From Streptomyces sp. WMMC940 (lineage in GTDB: Bacteria > Actinomycetota > Actinomycetes > Streptomycetales > Streptomycetaceae), in contig NZ_JAPZBC010000001.1 of the NCBI RefSeq assembly GCF_027460265.1, positions 7,118,001-7,182,000 of the forward strand: a stretch of DNA of 64,000 nucleotides, in the 5' to 3' direction. How positions within the stretch are numbered: the first letter of the stretch is position 1; every line of letters starts with the position of its first letter. A program made the translations under genes and the position numbers. Positions 23,627 to 32,076 of the stretch are shown piece after piece. Under the pieces are notes generated by a model that worked only from the letters and a program-made list of their open reading frames with translations, was not told the origin of the DNA and made no database searches.

Positions 23627-24799
23627 ATGCCCGCCGACACCGCACGGCAGGTAGGTCAGCGCATCGCGGCCACCCGCCAGTCCCGCCGCATGACACAGGC
23701 CGACCTCGCTCGCGCCGCCTTCGTCTCCCTCGCCATGATCAAGGCGATCGAGCGCGGAGCCCGAACCCCCAGCGACGCCACCCTCGACGCCATCGCCGGT
23801 GCCCTCGGAGTCGACTCTTCCAGACTCGTCACGGGCCACTCCGGCACGGAGCGCCGGGTGCACGCCGCGCTTCCCGAACTCTCGGCTGTCCTGGCCGCGT
23901 ACGACATTCCGCTGGGTCCGCCGACACGCACGACCGCGGAGTTACGTCACGACGTCGAGCGGGCCGAGGCTTGGCGGCTGGCCGCCCAGTACAGCCGCAT
24001 CGCTGAGCGCGTGCCCGCTCTGCTGGCCGACACGCTCAGGCAACTGCACACCAGCCACGCGCCGGACGCCGCGCGGCTCGTCGTCTCCGCGGCGCGCACC
24101 GCGGACGCCGTGGCGTACAAGTACGGAGCGCACGACCTCTCGGCCCGGCTCATCGATGTGATGCGCTGGGCCGCTGCCCAGGCGGAGGACGCGTTGCTGT
24201 CGAGCACGGCCGCCTACGTACGCACCGAAACCTTCTTCGCTGCCCAGGCCCACGAGGCTGGCCTCCGCGCGCTTGAGGCAGCGGTCGATGCTGCGCCCTC
24301 ACCAGACGATGCCCACGGCTTCGCGGTCCGTGGTGCCCTGCACATGCGGGCCGCCGTCATCGCCGGCCGGGCAGGAGACGACAGCGCCGCGGACCTGCAC
24401 CTCACAGAGGCCAAGCAGTTCGGGGACCGCGTCCAGGAAGACATCTACCAGGGCACCGCCTTCGGGCCCGACTCGGTCCGCATGCACGAAGTGTCCGTGG
24501 CCGTGAGCCTGGGCCAGGACCACGTAAGCCGAGCCCTGGAGGTTGCCCAAGACTGGAAGCCGTCGCAGGACCTGCCGGCCGAGCGCTGCTCCGGCTTCTA
24601 CATCGAGCTCGCCCGGGCACAGCTTTGGTCGGGCTTGGCCGACGACGCGTTCGAGTCCCTGAAGGTCGCGCGTCACATCGCACCCCAGCACACCCGCGAG
24701 CACCCTTGGGCGAAGCACGATGCGGCAACGCTGCGTCGGCTGAAGAGGGCTGACGCCGAGTCGCTCACGAGTTTCGCCGAATGGATCGGGGCAGTCTGA
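23627..24799 (+). CDS. XRE-family regulator with TPR-like C-terminal region (TTA codon)
   Basis: A 390-residue protein. Residues 8-65 are a Cro/C1-type helix-turn-helix (QRIAATRQSRRMTQADLARAAFVSLAMIKAIERGARTPSDATLDAIAGAL). The remaining 300 residues are helical and TPR-like, as in quorum- or ligand-sensing regulators. The start MPADTARQ has GGAG five bases upstream; a GTG at 23603 is less likely. Codon 106 is TTA (23942-23944), the rare leucine codon read by the bldA tRNA, so full translation may be tied to development. It lies in the paaK-end island together with a DUF397 gene; XRE/DUF397 pairs are known developmental regulators in Streptomyces. Confidence 0.85.
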   Translation: MPADTARQVGQRIAATRQSRRMTQADLARAAFVSLAMIKAIERGARTPSDATLDAIAGALGVDSSRLVTGHSGTERRVHAALPELSAVLAAYDIPLGPPTRTTAELRHDVERAEAWRLAAQYSRIAERVPALLADTLRQLHTSHAPDAARLVVSAARTADAVAYKYGAHDLSARLIDVMRWAAAQAEDALLSSTAAYVRTETFFAAQAHEAGLRALEAAVDAAPSPDDAHGFAVRGALHMRAAVIAGRAGDDSAADLHLTEAKQFGDRVQEDIYQGTAFGPDSVRMHEVSVAVSLGQDHVSRALEVAQDWKPSQDLPAERCSGFYIELARAQLWSGLADDAFESLKVARHIAPQHTREHPWAKHDAATLRRLKRADAESLTSFAEWIGAV

Positions 24800-24815
24800 G
24801 CTCGTTCGATGTCGA

Positions 24816-24843
24816 GGGCTACAGGGGATACAGCCTGTAGCCC
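24816..24843 (+). terminator. Stem-loop after the XRE gene
   Basis: GGGCTACAGG (24816-24825) pairs perfectly with CCTGTAGCCC (24834-24843) around an eight-base loop, and a T-containing stretch follows. It begins 16 bases after the XRE stop. An operator role cannot be excluded. Confidence 0.6.
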
Positions 24844-24866
24844 TTGTGCCCCTTGCCGTCCCCCAT

Positions 24867-24899
24867 CATCTGTCAGACCACGACGAGGTCAGGCAGATG
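24867..24899 (+). promoter_or_regulatory. Imperfect inverted repeat over the ribosome site of the next gene
   Basis: CATCTGTCAGACC (24867-24879) faces GGTCAGGCAGATG (24887-24899). Eleven of 13 positions pair, plus one G-T pair. The right arm runs into the GGAG ribosome site of the gene starting at 24910. It may be an operator for the island's XRE regulator or an RNA structure that limits translation. Confidence 0.4.
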
Positions 24900-24909
24900 G
24901 AGTGACGGG

Positions 24910-25587
24910 ATGGCCCAGGAATCGCACGCACCGGCGCCGCTCGCTGAGCGCCCCGTGAGTATCGCGCGGCTCCACGGTATGGCCTGCTTCTACTGCGGCG
25001 CAGTCAGCCGCAACCTCCGTGCCGCCGGGCACATCAGCCTCCCCGGAAGAGAGAGGCGGTGGCCCATCGTCACCTGCGGGTGCGAGGCCCCGAGTTCGGG
25101 CGGTGGCACAGGCCGACCCTCGTCGTTCCCGCCTGAGACCCCGGCGACCGTCCAGCACACGGCCCCCGGGGCGCTTGCCAACGCTGCGAGGAGCGTCGAC
25201 ATGAAGCACGGTACCGCCCCGGCCGAGCCGTCGTCCGGGAACGACGAGAACAGACCACCTGATCTCGCCACGATGCGCGAGACCGGCCGCCTGGTCATGG
25301 CCATGGGCGAACCGGGCCCCGAGCTCGAGGACCTCACTGCCGAGATGCGCGGCTTCGTCCAGCTCCTGGTCCCTGAGATCCGCGCGCTCATCGCCGCGAA
25401 GCCCGCCGGTGACCAGCCCGCGCAGGTTGCGCAGGTCGGCGTCGACGAGGCGTGGCGCCGACTGCACACCACACCTGGCTTCGGCCCCGACGCCGCGTAC
25501 CGCCGCGCCCAGAAGCTGGCCCTGTCGGTGTTCTCCCTCTGCGACCACTACGAGAACCTGCAGCCACCGGCGGCCGCGGCGTCGTGA
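24910..25587 (+). CDS. Cys-containing N-terminus joined to a DUF6415 domain
   Basis: An open frame of 225 residues with two parts. Residues 1 to about 70 carry RLHGMACFYCGAVSRNL ... WPIVTCGC, a possible zinc site. Residues 98-225 match the streptomycete DUF6415 pattern (LVMAMGEPGPELEDLTAEMRGFVQLLVPEIRAL ... VDEAWRRLHTTPG ... SLCDHYENL). A separate start at 25201 (MKHGTAPA) has GAGGAG (25188-25193) seven bases upstream, so the DUF6415 part may be made alone. As I recall, these two parts usually occur as two genes, so either an ancestral stop was lost or both products are made. The function of DUF6415 is not established. Confidence 0.65.
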   Translation: MAQESHAPAPLAERPVSIARLHGMACFYCGAVSRNLRAAGHISLPGRERRWPIVTCGCEAPSSGGGTGRPSSFPPETPATVQHTAPGALANAARSVDMKHGTAPAEPSSGNDENRPPDLATMRETGRLVMAMGEPGPELEDLTAEMRGFVQLLVPEIRALIAAKPAGDQPAQVAQVGVDEAWRRLHTTPGFGPDAAYRRAQKLALSVFSLCDHYENLQPPAAAAS

Positions 25588-25637
25588 CCCCACACCCATG
25601 GCGACCGAACCGGGTTAAGGGTCGCACCCCCTGAACG

Positions 25638-25680
25638 CCCGCCCCGCCGGTGATCCGGAAGACGCCGGCGGGGCGGGTTT
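25638..25680 (+). terminator. Strong terminator after the DUF6415 gene
   Basis: CCCGCCCCGCCGG (25638-25650) and CCGGCGGGGCGGG (25665-25677) form a perfect 13-bp stem with a 14-base loop, followed by TTT. Confidence 0.85.
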
Positions 25681-25770
25681 CCAAACGCCCGCTCCCGCAA
25701 TCCCAACGGTGACAGGTCGAGTGCGCGGGGGCGGGTTCCACAACCGCACGAATACCAGAGAGGTACAGCT

Positions 25771-26109
25771 GTGGGAACCATCAGCAACGGCAAGACGACG
25801 AAGGCCTACGAGAACGAGCAGGCCCCGGGCCTGGACTGGCGCAAGGCGAGCCGCACCGACCTCGACCCGATCCTCAAGGACTGCGTCATCCTCGCCGCAG
25901 CCCCGGACGCCACGGGCCACCCGCACCCCCACGTCCCGGACGGCACCCGCATGGTCGCGCTCTCCGACGACAAGGACCCGGGCAGCCCCGTCCTCTACTT
26001 CACCCGCGCCGAGCTCCGGAAGTTCCTCGAGGGCGCGAAGGCCGGCGAGTTCGACGACCTGATGGCCACCGACGAGGAACTGCAGCAGGCCGCCGCGGTG
26101 GCGGTCTGA
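25771..26109 (+). CDS. DUF397-like protein
   Basis: A 112-residue acidic protein with the DUF397-type pattern. An N-terminal LDWRKASRTD is followed by CVILAAAPD, a VALSDDKDPGSPVLYFTRAELRKFLEGAKAGEFDDL core and a short tail. The GTG start follows AGAGAGG. DUF397 proteins in Streptomyces are small partners or antagonists of XRE-family regulators (for example near whiJ- and abaA-type loci). Here the regulator 23627-24799 lies in the same island but is separated by two hairpins. The gene ends two bases before the zinc-ribbon gene, forming an operon with it. Confidence 0.75.
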   Translation: MGTISNGKTTKAYENEQAPGLDWRKASRTDLDPILKDCVILAAAPDATGHPHPHVPDGTRMVALSDDKDPGSPVLYFTRAELRKFLEGAKAGEFDDLMATDEELQQAAAVAV

Positions 26110-26111
26110 CG

Positions 26112-26300
26112 ATGGACGCGCAGCAGGTGAACACCGCGTTCGCGACAGTACGGCAGCGGTACGCGCGGACGCCGTGCCGGTCCTGCCGTAGCCGTGAGAC
26201 GGACGCGCTGATCGCCTACGGCGAGGTGCTCGTCTCCTGCAGCAACTGCGGCACGGCCGCCAACAAGGGATCGGCGCAGGACCTCCCTGCCTCGCGGTGA
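26112..26300 (+). CDS. Small zinc-ribbon protein
   Basis: A 62-residue protein with two CxxC knuckles, CRSC at about residue 22 and CSNC at about residue 43, spaced as in zinc ribbons. The ATG lies two bases after the DUF397-like stop, so translation is probably coupled. It ends eight bases before the right copy of the 120-bp repeat and is the last gene of the island. Size and fold suggest nucleic-acid or protein binding; nothing more can be said. Confidence 0.65.
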   Translation: MDAQQVNTAFATVRQRYARTPCRSCRSRETDALIAYGEVLVSCSNCGTAANKGSAQDLPASR

Positions 26301-26307
26301 AGACCGC

Positions 26308-26427
26308 CCCGGTCCTCAGGGCCTGGTCAAGTCGACCGCAGGTCGACGATCCGCTTGATCTTGCCGACGGATCGCTCCAGCGTCTCCGGATCGACCACCT
26401 CGACCGCGACGGACACGCCGACCCCGT
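26308..26427. repeat. Right copy of the 120-bp direct repeat (att-like), inside paaK
   Basis: This copy supplies the actual 3' end of the intact paaK gene (stop at 26327-26329) plus 19 bases after it. It is 118/120 identical to 22353-22472 at a constant offset of 3955 bp. Confidence 0.9.
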
Positions 26428-27649
26428 CCTTGACCGCCGCCGCGATCCCCAGGGCCGCGGCCTCGCGCTGCTCCGGCGACACGCCCTCGCGGGCCTCGGC
26501 CCGGACGGTGAGCGCGTCCATCCGGCCCTCCCGCGTCAGGCGCAGCTGGAAGTGCGGGGCCACGCCGGGCGTGCGGAGCACGATCTCCTCGATCTGGGTC
26601 GGGAAGAGGTTCACCCCACGCAGGATGATCATGTCGTCGCTGCGTCCGGTGACCTTCTCCATCCGCCGGAACACCCGTGCCGTCCCCGGCAGCAGCCGCG
26701 TCAGATCCCGCGTCCGGTACCGGATCACGGGCATGGCCTCCTTGGTGAGCGAGGTGAAGACCAGCTCGCCCTCCTCGCCGTCCGGAAGCACCTCGCCCGT
26801 GAAGGGGTCCACGACCTCCGGATAGAAGTGGTCCTCCCAGATGTGCAGACCGTCCTTGGTCTCCACGCACTCCTGGGCCACGCCCGGCCCCATCACCTCC
26901 GACAGCCCGTAGATGTCGACCGCGTCGATCGCGAAACGTTCCTCGATCTCCCGCCGCATCTCCTCGGTCCACGGCTCCGCGCCGAATATCCCCACCTTCA
27001 GCGAGGTGGAGCGCGGATCGACGCCCTGCCGCTCGAACTCGTCCAGCAGCGTCAGCATGTACGAGGGGGTCACCATGATGATCTCGGGCCGGAAGTCCTG
27101 GATCAGCTGCACCTGCCGGGCCGTCATCCCGCCCGAGGCCGGGATCACCGTGCAGCCGAGCCGCTCCGCGCCGTAGTGCGCGCCGAGCCCGCCCGTGAAC
27201 AGGCCGTACCCGTACGCCACATGGACCTTGTGCCCCGGCCTGCCGCCGGCCGCGCGGATGGAGCGGGCCACCACGTCCGCCCAGGTGTCCAGGTCCCGGT
27301 CGGTGTACCCGACCACCGTGGGCCGACCCGTCGTGCCGCTGGAGGCGTGGATGCGGCGCACCCGCGACTGCTCCACGGCGAACATCCCGAACGGGTAGTT
27401 GTCGCGCAGGTCCGCCTTGGTGGTGAAGGGGAAGCGGGCCAGGTCCGCCAGGGAGCGACAGTCCTCGGGCCGCAGCCCGGCCTTGTCGAACGACTCCCGG
27501 TAGAAGCCGACGTTGTCGTACGCGTGGCGCAGGGCCGTCCCCAGCCGCTCGAGCTGCAGGGCCCGCAGCTCGTCACGGCCGAGGCGCTCACCGGCGTCCA
27601 GCAGGTCCGCAGGCTCCGTCGGTTCCGTCAGGTCCGTCCGATCCGTCAT
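26327..27649 (-). CDS. paaK: Phenylacetate-CoA ligase
   Basis: A 440-residue ANL-family ligase converting phenylacetate, ATP and CoA to phenylacetyl-CoA. Diagnostic parts are RIHASSGTTGRPTVVGYT (P-loop), the PaaK-typical HKVHVAYGYGLFTGGLGAHYGAERLG, DIYGLSEVMGPGVAQEC, and RSDDMIILRGVNLFPTQIE before the C-terminal domain with GKIKRI. The length is normal for the family. A GACCGA-N4-TCGGTC palindrome 34 bases upstream suggests control by a PaaR-type TetR regulator. No other paa genes are in the window. Its last 101 bases lie in the 120-bp repeat, so the current C-terminus may have been delivered by the integrating element. Confidence 0.93.
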   Translation of the reverse strand: MTDRTDLTEPTEPADLLDAGERLGRDELRALQLERLGTALRHAYDNVGFYRESFDKAGLRPEDCRSLADLARFPFTTKADLRDNYPFGMFAVEQSRVRRIHASSGTTGRPTVVGYTDRDLDTWADVVARSIRAAGGRPGHKVHVAYGYGLFTGGLGAHYGAERLGCTVIPASGGMTARQVQLIQDFRPEIIMVTPSYMLTLLDEFERQGVDPRSTSLKVGIFGAEPWTEEMRREIEERFAIDAVDIYGLSEVMGPGVAQECVETKDGLHIWEDHFYPEVVDPFTGEVLPDGEEGELVFTSLTKEAMPVIRYRTRDLTRLLPGTARVFRRMEKVTGRSDDMIILRGVNLFPTQIEEIVLRTPGVAPHFQLRLTREGRMDALTVRAEAREGVSPEQREAAALGIAAAVKDGVGVSVAVEVVDPETLERSVGKIKRIVDLRST

Positions 27650-27682
27650 ACGGATGACTCCCCTGTCACTCGCAAACCGGGC

Positions 27683-27698
27683 GACCGATCATTCGGTC
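27683..27698. promoter_or_regulatory. PaaR-like operator upstream of paaK
   Basis: A perfect interrupted palindrome GACCGA-TCAT-TCGGTC. Actinobacterial PaaR (TetR family) recognises ACCG...CGGT half-sites upstream of paa genes, and this site sits at the expected place. The regulator gene itself is not in the window. Confidence 0.55.
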
Positions 27699-27840
27699 GA
27701 GGTGTCCGGGATCAGTAATCCAGCACCCGGGCCGGGCGTCAAGACACGGGTACGGCCCGGTCGGCTCCGTCGGGCGTGCGGCGCACCGCGGGCCGCACGA
27801 TCCGTTGGCGCGATCGCCGCAGCCCGGAGAGGATCACCGT

Positions 27841-28698
27841 ATGCCGACCTTCAGTGCCCACGACGGCACGGCGCTCGCCTACCACGCCGAGGGCGAGGGC
27901 GAGCCGCTGGTGTGTCTGCCCGGCGGCCCGATGCGTGCCTCGGCGTACCTCGGCGACCTCGGCGGACTGACGGCCCACCGCGGGCTCGTACGGCTCGATC
28001 TGCGCGGCACCGGCGACTCCGCGGTCCCCGGCGACGACGCGACGTACCGCTGCGACCGGCTCGCCGCCGACGTCGAGGCGCTCCGCGAGCACCTCGGACT
28101 CGACCGCGCCGACGTCCTCGCCCACTCGGCGGGCGGCAACCTCGCCCTGCTGTACGCGGCGGCGCACCCCGGGCGGGTGCGCTCCCTGACCCTCGTCACC
28201 CCCGGCACCCGCGCCCTCGGAATCGAGGCCACCGCGGAGGACTGGCGCGGCGCTGTCGCGCTGCGCCGGGGCGAACCCTGGTACGGGGCGGGCCGCTCGG
28301 CATGGGAGGCGTTCCTCGGCGGAGCCGAGCTCGACGACCTCTGGCCCGACATCGTGCCCTTCATGTACGGCCGTTGGGACGCCGCCGCCCGGGAGCACGC
28401 CGCTGACGACGCGCACCAGACGAACCCGCACGCGCGCGGTTGCTACTACGCCGAAGGCGCGTTCGACCCGGGCGCCACGCGGAAGGCGCTCGCCGCACTG
28501 GAGGCGCCGGTCCTCGTGCTCGCCGGCGAGTACGACGGCGCTCCCACACCCGCCCGGGCGGGTGAGATCGCCGCGCTCTTCCCGCACGGCACGGCAGCCG
28601 TGCAGTCCGGCGCCGGCCACTATCCGTGGCTCGACGACCCCGGTGCCTTCCGCCGTACGGTCGCCGCCTTCCTGGAGGCGGACGGACGACCCCCGTGA
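27841..28698 (+). CDS. Alpha/beta hydrolase, proline-iminopeptidase-like
   Basis: A 285-residue soluble hydrolase. The oxyanion region reads [21 protein letters not shown] and [10 protein letters not shown]. The nucleophile elbow is [20 protein letters not shown] (serine at about residue 98). The acid region is [15 protein letters not shown] and the catalytic histidine lies in [12 protein letters not shown]. The start at 27841 has GGAGAGG upstream. The GGP oxyanion loop and short cap are typical of proline iminopeptidases and related esterases. It is divergent from paaK; a functional link is not evident. Confidence 0.88.
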   Translation: MPTFSAHDGTALAYHAEGEGEPLVCLPGGPMRASAYLGDLGGLTAHRGLVRLDLRGTGDSAVPGDDATYRCDRLAADVEALREHLGLDRADVLAHSAGGNLALLYAAAHPGRVRSLTLVTPGTRALGIEATAEDWRGAVALRRGEPWYGAGRSAWEAFLGGAELDDLWPDIVPFMYGRWDAAAREHAADDAHQTNPHARGCYYAEGAFDPGATRKALAALEAPVLVLAGEYDGAPTPARAGEIAALFPHGTAAVQSGAGHYPWLDDPGAFRRTVAAFLEADGRPP

Positions 28699-28828
28699 AG
28701 CTCTGCTGTCGGCCCGCTTAAGAAGATCTCGATGGACTGAACGCCCGAGGCTCGGCAGATTGGTGCGCATCACCGCCGGCCGGGTCGTCATGCCTGGTCA
28801 ACCCCTCGCCACGCCTGGAGCCGCACTC

Positions 28829-29857
28829 ATGAAGGCACTCGTCAAGCAGCACGCCGAGCCCGGGCTGTGGCTCATGGACGTCCCCGAGCCCGAGTACGGT
28901 CCCGGAGACGTGCTGATCAAGGTCCTGCGCACCGGCATCTGCGGGACCGATCTCCACATCCGCTCCTGGGACGGCTGGGCGCAGCAGACGATCTCCACGC
29001 CGCTCGTGGCCGGCCACGAGTTCGTCGGAGAGGTCGCCGCCGTCGGCACGGACGTCGAGGACGTGGCCGTAGGCGACCTGGTCAGCGGTGAGGGCCATCT
29101 GGTCTGCGGGAAGTGCCGCAACTGCCTGGCCGGCCGTCGCCATCTGTGCCGCAGCACGGTCGGGCTCGGCGTCGGCCGCGACGGTGCGTTCGCCGAGTAC
29201 GTCTCCCTGCCCGCTTCGAACGTCTGGGTCCACCGCACCCACGTGGACCTCGACGTCGCCGCGATCTTCGACCCGTTCGGCAACGCGGTGCACACCGCGC
29301 TGTCGTTCCCGCTCGTCGGCGAGGACGTCCTGATCACCGGCGCGGGCCCGATCGGCGTCATGGCGGCGGCCGTCGCCCGCCACGCGGGCGCCCGCAACGT
29401 CGTGATCACCGATGTGAGCGAGCCCCGCCTCGAACTGGCCCGCAAGGTGGGCGCCACGCTGGCCGTCAACGTCGCCGAGACCGGCATCGCCGAGGCGCAG
29501 CGCTCGCTGGGCCTGAAGGAGGGCTTCGACATCGGCCTGGAGATGTCCGGCCGTCCCGAGGCCGTCCGCGACATGATCGACAACATGACGCACGGCGGCC
29601 GGATCGCGATGCTGGGACTGCCCGCGCAGGACTTCTCCGTCGACTGGTCGAAGATCGTCACCTCGATGATCACGATCAAGGGCATCTACGGCCGTGAGAT
29701 GTTCGAGACCTGGTACGCGATGACGGTCCTGCTGGAGGGCGGGCTCGACCTCAGCCCCGTGATCACCGGCAGTTACGGCTACCAGGACTTCGAGGCCGCC
29801 TTCGACGAGGCCGCCACCGCCCGCAGCGGCAAGATCATCCTCGACTGGACCGCCTGA
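28829..29857 (+). CDS. tdh: L-threonine 3-dehydrogenase
   Basis: A 342-residue zinc enzyme that oxidises L-threonine with NAD+ to 2-amino-3-ketobutyrate. Catalytic zinc ligands are C38 (TGICGTD), H63 and E64 (AGHEF). The structural zinc cysteines are C93, C96, C99 and C107. The NAD site is [22 protein letters not shown]. Length and residues agree closely with the E. coli enzyme (341 residues). The start has GGAG upstream. The next gene, kbl, encodes the enzyme that consumes the product, so the pair forms the threonine-to-glycine route. Confidence 0.95.
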   Translation: MKALVKQHAEPGLWLMDVPEPEYGPGDVLIKVLRTGICGTDLHIRSWDGWAQQTISTPLVAGHEFVGEVAAVGTDVEDVAVGDLVSGEGHLVCGKCRNCLAGRRHLCRSTVGLGVGRDGAFAEYVSLPASNVWVHRTHVDLDVAAIFDPFGNAVHTALSFPLVGEDVLITGAGPIGVMAAAVARHAGARNVVITDVSEPRLELARKVGATLAVNVAETGIAEAQRSLGLKEGFDIGLEMSGRPEAVRDMIDNMTHGGRIAMLGLPAQDFSVDWSKIVTSMITIKGIYGREMFETWYAMTVLLEGGLDLSPVITGSYGYQDFEAAFDEAATARSGKIILDWTA

Positions 29858-29861
29858 TCCC

Positions 29862-29885
29862 CGGCCCGGCGCCCGCGCCGGGCCG
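29862..29885 (+). terminator. Hairpin between tdh and kbl
   Basis: Eleven complementary bases on each side (CGGCCCGGCGC with GCGCCGGGCCG) and a two-base centre follow the tdh stop by four bases. It may attenuate transcription into kbl or protect the tdh mRNA end rather than fully terminate. Confidence 0.45.
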
Positions 29886-29937
29886 TGCGGCGTCCTCCGC
29901 CACTCGCCCGCAGCCACATCCCAAGGGAGCACCCCGC

Positions 29938-31137
29938 ATGTACGCCTCCGTGCGCGACGACCTCCGCGCCACCCTCGACGAGATCCGCGCCGCCGGCCTC
30001 CACAAGCCCGAGCGGGTCATCGGCACCCCCCAGTCGGCCTCGGTGGCCGTCACCGCCGGGGGTGCCCCCGGCGAGGTGCTGAACTTCTGCGCCAACAACT
30101 ACCTCGGACTCGCAGACCACCCCGAGGTCGTCGCCGCCGGCAAGGAAGCACTCGACCGCTGGGGCTACGGCATGGCCTCCGTCCGCTTCATCTGCGGCAC
30201 CCAGGAGGTCCACAAGGAGCTCGAGCGGCGCCTGTCCGCGTTCCTCGGCCAGGAGGACACGATCCTCTACTCCTCCTGCTTCGACGCCAACGGCGGTGTC
30301 TTCGAGACCCTCCTCGGCCCGGAGGACGCCGTCATCTCCGACGCCCTCAACCACGCCAGCATCATCGACGGCATCCGCCTGTCGAAGGCCGCCCGCTTCC
30401 GCTACGCCAACCGCGACATGGCCGAGCTGGAGGCCCGCCTCAAGGAGGCGGCCGACGGCGGAGCCCGCCGCAAGCTGATCGTCACCGACGGCGTGTTCTC
30501 CATGGACGGCTACGTCGCGCCGCTGGACGAGATCTGCGACCTGGCCGACCGGTACGACGCGATGGTCATGGTCGACGACTCGCACGCCGTCGGCTTCGTC
30601 GGCCCCGGCGGCCGCGGCACCCCCGAGCTGCACGGCGTCATGGACCGCGTCGACATCATCACCGGCACCCTCGGCAAGGCCCTCGGCGGAGCCTCCGGAG
30701 GCTACGTCGCGGCCCGCGCCGAGATCGTCGAGCTGCTGCGCCAGCGGTCCCGCCCGTACCTGTTCTCCAACTCCCTCGCCCCGGTGATCGCCGCCGCGTC
30801 CCTCAAGGTCCTCGACCTGCTGGAGTCCGCCGGCGACCTGCGCGGGAAGCTCGCCGCCAACACCGCGCTCTTCCGCCGCCGGATGGCCGAGGAGGGCTTC
30901 GAGATCCTGCCGGGCGACCACGCGATCGCCCCCGTCATGATCGGCGACGCGGCCGAGGCCGGGCGCATGGCCGAGCTGCTGCTGGAGCGCGGCGTCTACG
31001 TGATCGGCTTCTCGTACCCGGTGGTCCCCATGGGCCAGGCCCGCATCCGGGTGCAGCTCTCCGCCGCGCACTCGACCGAGGACGTGGAACGGGCCGTGGG
31101 GGCGTTCGTCGACGCCCGGGCGACAATGGCGGGGTGA
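29938..31137 (+). CDS. kbl: Glycine C-acetyltransferase (2-amino-3-ketobutyrate CoA ligase)
   Basis: A 399-residue PLP enzyme of the alpha-oxoamine synthase family. It cleaves 2-amino-3-ketobutyrate with CoA to glycine and acetyl-CoA. The PLP lysine is K247 in [11 protein letters not shown]; other signs are [28 protein letters not shown] and [11 protein letters not shown]. The ribosome site AAGGGAG precedes the ATG. Its stop overlaps the GTG start of a LysR-type regulator gene (GTGA), so enzyme and regulator are translationally coupled. Confidence 0.95.
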   Translation: MYASVRDDLRATLDEIRAAGLHKPERVIGTPQSASVAVTAGGAPGEVLNFCANNYLGLADHPEVVAAGKEALDRWGYGMASVRFICGTQEVHKELERRLSAFLGQEDTILYSSCFDANGGVFETLLGPEDAVISDALNHASIIDGIRLSKAARFRYANRDMAELEARLKEAADGGARRKLIVTDGVFSMDGYVAPLDEICDLADRYDAMVMVDDSHAVGFVGPGGRGTPELHGVMDRVDIITGTLGKALGGASGGYVAARAEIVELLRQRSRPYLFSNSLAPVIAAASLKVLDLLESAGDLRGKLAANTALFRRRMAEEGFEILPGDHAIAPVMIGDAAEAGRMAELLLERGVYVIGFSYPVVPMGQARIRVQLSAAHSTEDVERAVGAFVDARATMAG

Positions 31138-32048
31138 TCGACCCTCGCAGGCTCCGCATTCTGCGCGCCGTGGCGGACCACCGTACGGTGACCGCCGCGG
31201 CCGCGGCGCTGTATCTGACCCCGTCGGCCGTCTCCCAGCAGCTCGCCGCGCTGGAGCAGGAGACCGGCCACACCCTGCTCATCCGCAGCGGCCGGGGCGT
31301 GACGCTGACTGCGGCCGGCGAGATCCTGCTCGGCCACGCCCACGCCGTGCTCTCCCAGCTGGAACGGGCGGAGGCGGAGCTCGCGGCGTACGCGGGCGGG
31401 GCGGCCGGCGAGGTCACCGTCGCCTCCTTCGCCACCGGGATCGCGGAGGTCCTGGCCCCGGCCATCGGACGGCTCGCCCAGGACCACCCCGGGATCCGGG
31501 TGCGCGTCCGCGACGCCGAGGGCGACGAGAGCCTGCCCATGGTCCTGGACGGGGAGGCCGATCTCGCCCTGGCCGTGGAGTACCGGGGTGCCCCGCGTGA
31601 GGACGACCGCCGCCTCGCGCGGGTCCCGCTCTACGCGGAGCCCTTCGACGCCGTGCTGCACTGCGGCCACCCGCTCGCGGATCGCGGCCAGGTGGAGCTC
31701 GCCGCCCTCGCGGACGGCGACTGGATCGGCCAATACCCCGGCAACCCCTGCCATGACGTGATGCTCCTGGCCTGCGAACTCGCCGGGTTCCAGCCGCGCC
31801 TCACCCACTCGTCCGACGACTTCCGGGCCGTGGTGGCCCTGGCCGGCGCGGGCGCCGGAGTGGCCCTCGTACCCCGCTCGGCCCTGCGCGGCATGGAGCT
31901 GAAGGACACCGTGGTCCTTCCCGTCGCCGGCCCGGCCGCCACCCGGCGCGTCTTCGCGGCGGTCCGGCGCGGAGCCGAGAGCCATCCGCTGCTCAGCCCG
32001 GTCCTGGAGGCCCTGGCGCGCGCGGCGGCGGGTCTCTCCACGGGCTGA
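31134..32048 (+). CDS. LysR-type transcriptional regulator
   Basis: A 304-residue regulator. The N-terminal winged helix reads [39 protein letters not shown] (residues 7-45) and the C-terminal periplasmic-binding-like effector domain runs from about residue 90. The GTG start overlaps the kbl stop. LysR genes are normally divergent from their targets; this one lies downstream in the same operon, so it may autoregulate tdh-kbl or act elsewhere. The effector is not predictable. Confidence 0.88.
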   Translation: MIDPRRLRILRAVADHRTVTAAAAALYLTPSAVSQQLAALEQETGHTLLIRSGRGVTLTAAGEILLGHAHAVLSQLERAEAELAAYAGGAAGEVTVASFATGIAEVLAPAIGRLAQDHPGIRVRVRDAEGDESLPMVLDGEADLALAVEYRGAPREDDRRLARVPLYAEPFDAVLHCGHPLADRGQVELAALADGDWIGQYPGNPCHDVMLLACELAGFQPRLTHSSDDFRAVVALAGAGAGVALVPRSALRGMELKDTVVLPVAGPAATRRVFAAVRRGAESHPLLSPVLEALARAAAGLSTG

Positions 32049-32076
32049 GCACCCCACCGGGCCGGCCGGGGCGGTG

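Larger units (their letters stand above)
22353..26427. mobile_element. Integrated island at the 3' end of paaK, integrase missing
   Basis: The island is bounded by a 120-bp direct repeat that duplicates the last 101 bases of paaK, including its stop codon, plus 19 bases beyond it. The copies at 22353-22472 and 26308-26427 differ at two positions only. Such duplication of a gene end is the usual footprint of site-specific integration by a tyrosine recombinase, where the incoming element restores the target gene. The cargo is a truncated collagen-like gene of phage type, a HAD hydrolase, an XRE-TPR regulator with a TTA codon, a DUF6415 gene, a DUF397 gene and a small zinc ribbon. No integrase, excisionase or replication gene is present, so it is a remnant or depends on help in trans. 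Confidence 0.75.

Noticed and set aside
22353..26427. Island as a transposon or insertion sequence
   Set aside because: No transposase, no terminal inverted repeats and no short target-site duplication. The long direct repeat of a gene end fits site-specific integration better.
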